This document shows positions 1-5,184 of a stretch of DNA of 5,184 nucleotides, in pieces; position 1 is the stretch's first letter; each line of letters begins with the position of its first letter. Source of the DNA: an uncultured Saprospiraceae bacterium (GTDB lineage Bacteria > Bacteroidota > Bacteroidia > Chitinophagales > Saprospiraceae); assembly GCA_937942465.1 (NCBI GenBank), contig CALDEO010000186.1:1-5184 (forward strand), read 5' to 3'. The notes below the pieces were generated by a model. That model saw only the letters and a program-made list of their open reading frames with translations, did no database searches and was not told where the DNA came from. The position numbers and the translations under genes are program-made.

Positions 1-609
1 AAAGGTGCTAAGAATAATGTTCAACGTAGTGTTGGAGGTTGTTTTGAGGTGGAGGTTGCACTTGCAGGTGATTTTTCAATGTTCCAAAAATATGGATCTG
101 TCACAGGTGTTGAAAATCATATAATAGGTGTTCTCAATAACGTTCAGAATAACTACGATGATGAGTTTGCAGACGAACTACAACTTCTCATTAATGAGAT
201 TTTTGTATCTAACTGTAGTACTTGTGATCCTTGGACATCATCTACTAGTGCCGGTTCCCTTTTAGATAGTTTTAGAAGTTGGGGAAATAATAATTTTATG
301 TTCTCTCATGATATTGCCACTTTATGGACTGATAGAGACTTCGATGGTACTACTATAGGTATTGCTTTTGTAGGGGTAGTTTGTGAGTTTAGTAGATACA
401 ATTGTTGTGAAGACTTTAGTGGTAGCGCTGAGCTATTAAGAGTAGTACAAGCCCATGAAATAGGCCATAACTTCGATGCTGGACATGACTCTGGTAACGG
501 TGATATAATGGCAACATCTGTAAGTAATACTTCGAGTTGGTCTGCTACTTCAATTAGTGAAATCCAAAATCACTATCTAAGTAAAACATGTCTTACTAGT
601 TGTGCTACA
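1..609 (+). other. Catalytic domain of the metalloprotease (metzincin, reprolysin/adamalysin-like), N-terminally cut by the window edge
   Basis: The segment has the pattern of an adamalysin-type catalytic domain. It starts with a strand-like CFEVEVALAGD segment and the helix region GVENHIIGVLNNVQNNY. A central strand (IGIAFVG) precedes the zinc helix. The extended motif HExxHxxxxxHD spans bases 454-489, and the Met-turn segment GDIMA follows at 499-513. A Ser-rich tail with a late helix ends in SKTCL, resembling the adamalysin C-terminal segment. Eight cysteines are visible (residues 14, 72, 75, 128, 135, 136, 197, 201), an even number compatible with internal disulfides and an extracytoplasmic location. 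The domain end near residue 203 is approximate. Confidence 0.9.
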
Positions 610-3600
610 GCAGTAGCTCCTGTGAGTAGTTTCACATTTGCCGCTTCTGGTGATTGTGCTCCGCTTAATGTGCAGTATAATAGTACTTCTAGTGGTGGTA
701 ATTTAACGCATGATTGGTCATTCCCTGGAGGTACACCTTCTACATCGACAGATGTCAACCCTACGATCTTATATGATACGCCGGGCAATTATGATGCGAC
801 GCTTACAGTGTCCAATACGCAAGGAACAGATGTTTCTGTTCAGACAGGTATCATCAATGTAGATAATCTACCTACGGCAGATTTTAGCTATTCAATAGAT
901 GGATCGACTGTTACTTTTATTAATCAATCAACAGGTCTTAACCTTGATTACTTTTGGTCATTTGGCGATGGATTTACATTGAGTCAAGAGCAACCAATAT
1001 ATACATATGGGGAGGATGGTGTCTACACGGTTTTCCTCGAAGTGATGAATGACTGTGGTACAGAGTTATATACAGAGGTAATAACTATTGTTACTCCTCC
1101 GACTGCAGGTTTTTCTGCATCCAATCAAGTTGTTTGTGTTGGTGAATCCATACTTTATACCAACCAGTCAAGTAGTAATGCTACTGACTTTACTTGGTTA
1201 TTTGAAGGAGGAGCGCCTGATGTATCTATAGATCCTAGCGTTGAGGTAGATTACCTAACAGCAGGAGTATACGATGTCCAACTTACAGCCACCAATGCGG
1301 CTTTCGAAGATGTTGATCTTAGAGTAGATTTTGTTGAAGTTGTAGCTAATCCAGTAGCAGCTTTTTCATATACGGTAGACGGTTTAGTTGTTACATTTGA
1401 TAATACCTCTGCTTCTGCAGATTCGTATAATTGGATGTTTGATGATGGTACATCAAGTTCTATCCCCAACCCAGTACATGAGTTTCCATTAGAAGGTACT
1501 TATACGGTTATCTTAGAAGCTAATAATGCTGCTTGTTCTACAAGTTTGGTAACTGTGGAGATTACTGTATCGTCAGTACCGCAACCAGCTTTCTCATCCA
1601 ATGTGATCGCTGCTTGTACCGCTGTAGAAGTGACATATGATGACGCTTCTACTAATAATCCTACTTCTTGGAGTTGGACATTTGAAGGAGGTACCCCTAG
1701 CACATCTACATTAGAAAATCCAATAGTACAATATGCACAATCTGGAGTATATGACGTTACATTAGAAGTTGCCAACGATCAAGGTGCAACGACAATGACA
1801 ACACAAGAATACATAACAATCTCAGATGCTCCGACAGCAGATTTTGATATTACTGGTAATGGGACATTTGTTGAGTTTGCCAATACATCAGTAGGAGCGA
1901 CGAGCCTTGCTTGGGATTTTGGTGATGGTAGCAGCAGTACAGCTGCAAGTCCTACTTACAATTATGCAGCAGAGGGTATATACACGGTTACATTGACAGC
2001 AACCAATCAATGTGGTGTCAATGTATCAACGTCTACTTTAGACTTATATACGGTGCCGACAGCAAGTTTCTCTTCAGTAGCATCTACATTATGTGCAGGA
2101 GAGACGATTAGCTTTATGAATCAATCTAGTGACAATGTAGATTCTTACAACTGGACTTTTGATGGAGGTACACCGAGTGTATCTACAGAAGCTAATCCAA
2201 TAATCAAATACAATACACCAGGTACGTACTCAGTAAAACTTACAGTGTCCAATCCTACATTCTCTAATACAGCTATTGAAGAAGATATCGTAGTTATCAT
2301 CGACACTCCTACAGCAGCACCAAGTTTCACCAATAATGGTTTGGTATATCAATTTGATGATAATACGACTTATGGTGATACGTATAGTTGGGACTTTGGC
2401 GATGGCAATACAAGTACTGATCAAGCACCAAGTCACACCTATGCGATAGAAGGTACATACGCAGTAGAGCTGCTAGTATCCAATACATGCGGTAGTGCTA
2501 GTAATACTGTGATGGTTGAGTCTTACTCTGCGCCAACTGCTGCTTTTAGTAGTAATGTGACGAGTGGCTGTGCTCCAGTAGAGATAACTTTTACAAATGA
2601 ATCTACAGCCAATGCAACAGACTTTATGTGGGTGTTTGATGGAGGTAGCCCTGCTACATCTACGGATGAATCACCGACCGTTGCCTATGCGCAAGTAGGT
2701 ACCTATGACGTGACCCTTGTAGCTATGAATCCTTTATTTGAGAATACGGCTATCCAGAGTGACTTGATCGTTGTTAACGGTGTCCCATCTGGTGACTTTG
2801 ATTTTACTGCTAACTTATTGGACGTAGACTTTAGTGCAACATCTGATAATACGATGACTTACTCGTGGGACTTTGGTGATGGTAATACTTCTACAGCCTC
2901 TAATCCTGCACATACATATAGTGCAGAAGGGGAGTACACAGTTACCTTGACTTTATCCAATGCATGTGGTACCAAGCAAATAGAAAATACAGTAACCGTT
3001 TCGTTTGCGGTGCAAGCTGCATTTACAACAGAGAACACCACTGGTTGTAGTCCGCTAGAAGTGAAATATACCAATGCATCTACATCCAATGCAAGTAGCT
3101 TTAGTTGGTCATTCCCAGGTGGTAACCCAAGTACAAGTACTGAAGAAAATGTAACCGTTATTTATGAGTCAGCTGGAGTATACTCTGCTAGCTTGTCCGT
3201 TACTTCTTTAAATGATATGAATACTACTACACAGTCTGATATTATTACGGTATTATCAGCTCCGATGGTTTCGTTTAATGCCAGTATCACAGGCAATACG
3301 ATTACTTTAGAAAATACTTCTTCAGATGCAAGCAGCATCGAATGGGACTTTGGTGATGGCAATAAGAGTACCGATGCCAATCCTGATTATGAATACGAGG
3401 CAGGTGGTGTATACACAGTGACCCTTACCGCTACCAATGAATGTGGAACAACAGCAATATCTAAGGATATCAATATTGTATTGTCCAATACCAATGAGAT
3501 AAGCTCAATAGATGAGTTTATAGTGTATCCTAATCCAAGTTCTGGAGTATTCTTCTTAGATCTTAAATCTTCGAAGTCAACTTCTTTAAACCTCAGTGTT

Positions 3601-3765
3601 ATAGATCTAGAGGGTAGACAAGTATATTCTTCAGTAGAGAAACTATCCGCTAATCTTGGATTTACTAAGAGTTTTGACTTACCTAATCTTGCGCAATCAA
3701 CATACCTATTGGTTATACAATCAGAGGATGGCAAAATGGTCAAGAAGATCAATATCATAGAGTAG
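1..3765 (+). CDS. Secreted reprolysin-like (M12B-type) zinc metalloprotease with 12 PKD domains and a T9SS type A sorting domain; 5' end missing
   Basis: The reading frame is open from base 1 to the TAG at 3763-3765 (1254 visible residues). The GTG at 49 lies inside conserved-looking protease sequence, so it is not taken as the start; the true start, signal peptide and probable prodomain are upstream of the window. Domains in order (residue 1 = base 1): metzincin catalytic domain about 1-203, with HEIGHNFDAGHD at 152-163 (zinc ligands His152, His156, His162; catalytic Glu153) and Met-turn Met170; twelve PKD domains 208-1163; T9SS type A sorting domain about 1168-1254. The expected role is zinc-dependent cleavage of extracellular proteins or peptides, with export across the outer membrane by T9SS and retention or release at the cell surface. 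The PKD array would act as a stalk or substrate/polymer-binding region. The substrate cannot be told from sequence. The usual metzincin Gly after the second His is Asp159 here. Confidence in the family is high; physiological role is inference. Confidence 0.94.
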   Translation, partial: KGAKNNVQRSVGGCFEVEVALAGDFSMFQKYGSVTGVENHIIGVLNNVQNNYDDEFADELQLLINEIFVSNCSTCDPWTSSTSAGSLLDSFRSWGNNNFMFSHDIATLWTDRDFDGTTIGIAFVGVVCEFSRYNCCEDFSGSAELLRVVQAHEIGHNFDAGHDSGNGDIMATSVSNTSSWSATSISEIQNHYLSKTCLTSCATAVAPVSSFTFAASGDCAPLNVQYNSTSSGGNLTHDWSFPGGTPSTSTDVNPTILYDTPGNYDATLTVSNTQGTDVSVQTGIINVDNLPTADFSYSIDGSTVTFINQSTGLNLDYFWSFGDGFTLSQEQPIYTYGEDGVYTVFLEVMNDCGTELYTEVITIVTPPTAGFSASNQVVCVGESILYTNQSSSNATDFTWLFEGGAPDVSIDPSVEVDYLTAGVYDVQLTATNAAFEDVDLRVDFVEVVANPVAAFSYTVDGLVVTFDNTSASADSYNWMFDDGTSSSIPNPVHEFPLEGTYTVILEANNAACSTSLVTVEITVSSVPQPAFSSNVIAACTAVEVTYDDASTNNPTSWSWTFEGGTPSTSTLENPIVQYAQSGVYDVTLEVANDQGATTMTTQEYITISDAPTADFDITGNGTFVEFANTSVGATSLAWDFGDGSSSTAASPTYNYAAEGIYTVTLTATNQCGVNVSTSTLDLYTVPTASFSSVASTLCAGETISFMNQSSDNVDSYNWTFDGGTPSVSTEANPIIKYNTPGTYSVKLTVSNPTFSNTAIEEDIVVIIDTPTAAPSFTNNGLVYQFDDNTTYGDTYSWDFGDGNTSTDQAPSHTYAIEGTYAVELLVSNTCGSASNTVMVESYSAPTAAFSSNVTSGCAPVEITFTNESTANATDFMWVFDGGSPATSTDESPTVAYAQVGTYDVTLVAMNPLFENTAIQSDLIVVNGVPSGDFDFTANLLDVDFSATSDNTMTYSWDFGDGNTSTASNPAHTYSAEGEYTVTLTLSNACGTKQIENTVTVSFAVQAAFTTENTTGCSPLEVKYTNASTSNASSFSWSFPGGNPSTSTEENVTVIYESAGVYSASLSVTSLNDMNTTTQSDIITVLSAPMVSFNASITGNTITLENTSSDASSIEWDFGDGNKSTDANPDYEYEAGGVYTVTLTATNECGTTAISKDINIVLSNTNEISSIDEFIVYPNPSSGVFFLDLKSSKSTSLNLSVIDLEGRQVYSSVEKLSANLGFTKSFDLPNLAQSTYLLVIQSEDGKMVKKINIIE
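622..3489 (+). repeat. Six tandem copies of a two-PKD-domain unit (12 PKD domains, strictly alternating types A and B)
   Basis: Type A domains start at bases 622, 1102, 1582, 2059, 2536 and 3013; each is exactly 252 nt (84 residues). Type B domains start at 874, 1354, 1834, 2311, 2788 and 3265; they are 228, 228, 225, 225, 225 and 225 nt. The unit period is therefore 480, 480, 477, 477, 477 nt. Type A carries W-x-F-x-GG-x-P and a Cys at domain position 12. Type B carries W-x-FGDG (FDDG in the second) and a Cys in the turn after the YTVxLxxxN strand. PKD domains are Ig-like beta-sandwiches common in secreted proteases, chitinases and adhesins, where they act as spacers or bind proteins or polysaccharides. 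The copies share protein motifs but have drifted at the DNA level, so this is an old expansion. One-residue insertions separate the first two type B domains from the rest: in the B-C loop of the first and the F-G turn of the second. Confidence 0.93.
3502..3762 (+). other. T9SS type A C-terminal sorting domain
   Basis: The last roughly 87 residues show the marks of the Por secretion system type A sorting domain: a YPNPS motif at bases 3526-3540, followed by SGVFFLDL, then LSVIDLEGRQVYSS, then a STYLLVIQSEDGK strand pair and a lysine-containing terminus KMVKKINIIE. In known T9SS cargo this domain directs passage through the outer-membrane translocon and is normally removed by the PorU sortase, often with attachment to A-LPS. 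The region has no cysteine, unlike the PKD array before it. Release versus cell-surface anchoring cannot be decided here. Confidence 0.93.
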
Positions 3766-3794
3766 AGATTCATTCTTTCTTTATCGAAATATAT

Positions 3795-3831
3795 ATAGGC
3801 AGTCAATGATTAATTGACTGCCTATTTTTTT
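3795..3831 (+). terminator. Rho-independent terminator of the metalloprotease gene
   Basis: Left arm ATAGGCAGTCAAT (3795-3807) and right arm ATTGACTGCCTAT (3813-3825) are perfect reverse complements: 13 bp around a 5-nt GATTA loop. A run of seven T starts at the last base of the right arm (3825-3831). It lies 29 nt after the stop codon. The strand upstream of the left arm is only loosely A-rich, so it is called for the plus strand; weaker two-way action is possible. It separates transcription of the protease gene from the next gene. Confidence 0.9.
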
Positions 3832-4005
3832 GTAGGCCTTATCGTTATGTATTTAATGATTATTTTCTTTAGCTTTAGCATAAAAAAAAGCGGCTTAAAC
3901 GCGGTGTGGTAGTCGTTTTTCATTAGTTAATTTTAGAGATTGATAGTACCTGTAGATAGTCAGCCTTGACTTGCCTATGATACTATTGTGATCAATATGC
4001 ATGTT

Positions 4006-5184
4006 ATGAATAAAACGAACCTACTACTGATACTCTGTATCTTGTTAAGCACTTTTGGTTATGCTGTACCTACAACACAGATTCTAAGTCCAGTGATCAA
4101 TTCTAATAATGATGGGAATCATACAAACCCAATTAATGAAGGCATTGCACCTTTAAAGTCACAATCCTCAGTCGTAAGTGCTGACTTTGCTGATATTTGC
4201 CAAGAGGTTGAGTCGAAAGATCTTATTTTAACTCCAATCACCAATGGGGCTGCGGATTGTTTAACAACGTATAATACTTTAGCTTCTAGTGAGACTGATG
4301 ATTGTAGTATCACGGGGTCGTCTATATGGTTACAAGTTAAGACGGATAGTACGGCTACTTCAATGATTCTTAGTCTCAATGCAGTCTTCAATCCAACAAT
4401 ATCAGTTTTTGAAGGTCCAAATTGTGATACTTTAAATCCAACAAATATTATCTGTTCAACCGATCCGAGCCCGGTTCTTGGAGTAGGTGCAAACAGAACA
4501 TACTGGATAAGAATAGAAACCGATGGTGGTTCAAATGACGAAATAGCTATTTGTGTAAGTTCCCAGATTAACGCATTTGATTGTTATGATACAGAGTTAG
4601 AGACAACTCCTGAATCATCACAACCAGAAGGGCCATTCTGTCCTGGAGAGTCAGTTGAGTTTTGTTATGAAATTGAATATTATATCAATCCAGCACCACC
4701 CCCAATTGGCAATAATTGTCAATGGTTACAAGGTATTATGCCTGTGTTAGGCAATGGATGGGATATACAAGATTCATTGTATCAGACTCAAGGTCCAGAT
4801 GGAGCATTTTGGTTAGATGAAGGCAATGTTGATTACAATTTTAATAATCCTCAATACACAGTAACATCGTTGCCTAGTGGTTTATTAGGCTTAGAGTATA
4901 ACAATGGTGGGGGCATATCAGCAGGGGACCTATTGCCCGGTGGCTGGTGGTATACATCTCCAGGTAATGGAAACTGTGAAAATGACTTGGGCGATCCAAA
5001 TACAAGTTGGGGCTTACTATCGACTTGTAATGAAATTCTTAATATTGACTTCTGCTTCACATTAACAGTTAAGGGCATTGATGGATTAGGTGATTGTAGC
5101 AATCCAGCAAATACAGATTTAAGTGTCGACTTATACGTTTTTGCTGATGGAGAAACTGGTTGTTGGCAAGATTTATCTTGTGCT
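4006..5184 (+). CDS. Cys-rich secreted protein with a PPC-like beta-sandwich region and an FADGETG-motif module; 3' end missing
   Basis: The frame is open from the start codon to the end of the window (393 visible residues) with no stop. ATG 4006 is preferred because it gives a compact signal peptide: MNKTN, a hydrophobic core at residues 6-18, and a likely cut after GYA (residue 20). An in-frame ATG at 3997 would add only MHV; no ribosome binding site decides between them. Residues about 62-188 resemble PPC-like bacterial beta-sandwich domains, with SSIWLQV near 106-112, an ISVFEG strand and TYWIRIE near 165-171. Residues about 210-393 form a second region beginning CPGESVEFC (212-220), with Trp-rich GGWWYTSPG near 312-320 and FADGETGCW at 379-387. 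I recall similar modules in large Bacteroidota surface proteins, but know no name for it. Sixteen cysteines after the signal peptide fit a disulfide-rich extracellular protein. A T9SS or gliding-type C-terminus may follow beyond the window; this is inference. The function is unknown. Confidence 0.88.
   Translation, partial: MNKTNLLLILCILLSTFGYAVPTTQILSPVINSNNDGNHTNPINEGIAPLKSQSSVVSADFADICQEVESKDLILTPITNGAADCLTTYNTLASSETDDCSITGSSIWLQVKTDSTATSMILSLNAVFNPTISVFEGPNCDTLNPTNIICSTDPSPVLGVGANRTYWIRIETDGGSNDEIAICVSSQINAFDCYDTELETTPESSQPEGPFCPGESVEFCYEIEYYINPAPPPIGNNCQWLQGIMPVLGNGWDIQDSLYQTQGPDGAFWLDEGNVDYNFNNPQYTVTSLPSGLLGLEYNNGGGISAGDLLPGGWWYTSPGNGNCENDLGDPNTSWGLLSTCNEILNIDFCFTLTVKGIDGLGDCSNPANTDLSVDLYVFADGETGCWQDLSCA

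Noticed and set aside
49..51. GTG at base 49 as the start codon of the metalloprotease
   Set aside because: The frame stays open to base 1, the residues before it look like part of the same catalytic-domain strand, and no signal peptide follows it. A T9SS cargo needs a signal peptide, so the start is upstream.
573..3380. Several minus-strand open frames of 60-90 codons that share similar short peptides such as GVPPSNVQL
   Set aside because: The shared peptides are the reverse reading of the repeated F-x-GG-x-P-STST coding segments of the PKD array, so the similarity comes from the sense-strand repeat.
3387..3806. A 139-codon open frame on the minus strand over the end of the protease gene
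   Set aside because: It is antisense to the strongly supported PKD12 and sorting-domain coding sequence, has no recognisable motif, and would read through the terminator hairpin. It is a shadow frame.
3881..3920. A-run plus GCG/CGC (3891-3903) as a possible minus-strand terminator
   Set aside because: On the minus strand only a 3-bp stem precedes the T-run, which is too weak to call.
3943..3986. ATAGTA (3943-3948) and TACTAT (3981-3986) as an operator-like inverted repeat upstream of the second gene
   Set aside because: The arms are only 6 bp, AT-rich and 32 nt apart; this is expected by chance in such sequence.
3966..3988. TTGACT followed by TATGAT/TACTATTG as a promoter for the second gene
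   Set aside because: The spacing between the elements is far too short for a sigma-70 type promoter, and TACTATTG differs from the Bacteroidota TAnnTTTG consensus without a correctly spaced -33 element.
4021..4038. Cys11 of the downstream protein as a lipoprotein attachment site
   Set aside because: The residue before the Cys is Leu and not Gly/Ala/Ser, and the Cys is inside the hydrophobic core; a standard signal peptidase I cut after GYA fits better.

Overview
The window looks like a stretch of a Bacteroidota chromosome. The evidence is a type IX secretion (T9SS) type A C-terminal sorting domain, a long array of PKD domains, AT-leaning codon use, large Asn/Thr/Ser-rich secreted proteins and no strong Shine-Dalgarno sequence. 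The closest lineage cannot be fixed from this sequence; a free-living, possibly marine or particle-associated member such as a Saprospiria or Flavobacteriia type is an inference.

Layout. Bases 1-3765 (+) hold the 3' part of a large gene whose reading frame is already open at base 1. It encodes a secreted reprolysin-like zinc metalloprotease: a catalytic domain with HEIGHNFDAGHD and a downstream Met-turn, then twelve PKD domains, then a T9SS sorting domain. The signal peptide and any prodomain lie upstream of the window. Bases 3766-4005 are intergenic and contain one very clean intrinsic terminator (13-bp perfect stem plus a U-tract). Bases 4006-5184 (+) hold the 5' part of a second gene, open to the window edge. 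It encodes a Cys-rich exported protein with a signal peptide, a PPC-like beta-sandwich region and a second, unnamed module ending in an FADGETG-C-W motif. No gene is supported on the minus strand, and I see no RNA gene, CRISPR array or mobile element.

The most notable structure is inside the first protein. The twelve PKD domains are six copies of a two-domain unit. Type A is always exactly 84 residues and has F-x-GG-x-P. Type B is 75-76 residues and usually has FGDG. Each of the twelve domains carries exactly one cysteine, in the A-B loop of every type A and in the F-G turn of every type B. In an Ig-like fold those two sites would meet at the A-to-B interface, which suggests six inter-domain disulfides that stiffen the stalk. 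This is a prediction from spacing and topology.

How the genes work together. Both products appear to be exported, and the first is a predicted T9SS cargo. The protease may act on proteins outside the cell while tethered through its PKD stalk and sorting domain. The second protein may be another surface or adhesin-like cargo, but its C-terminus is missing. The strong terminator between them argues for separate transcription, so a functional link is not shown.
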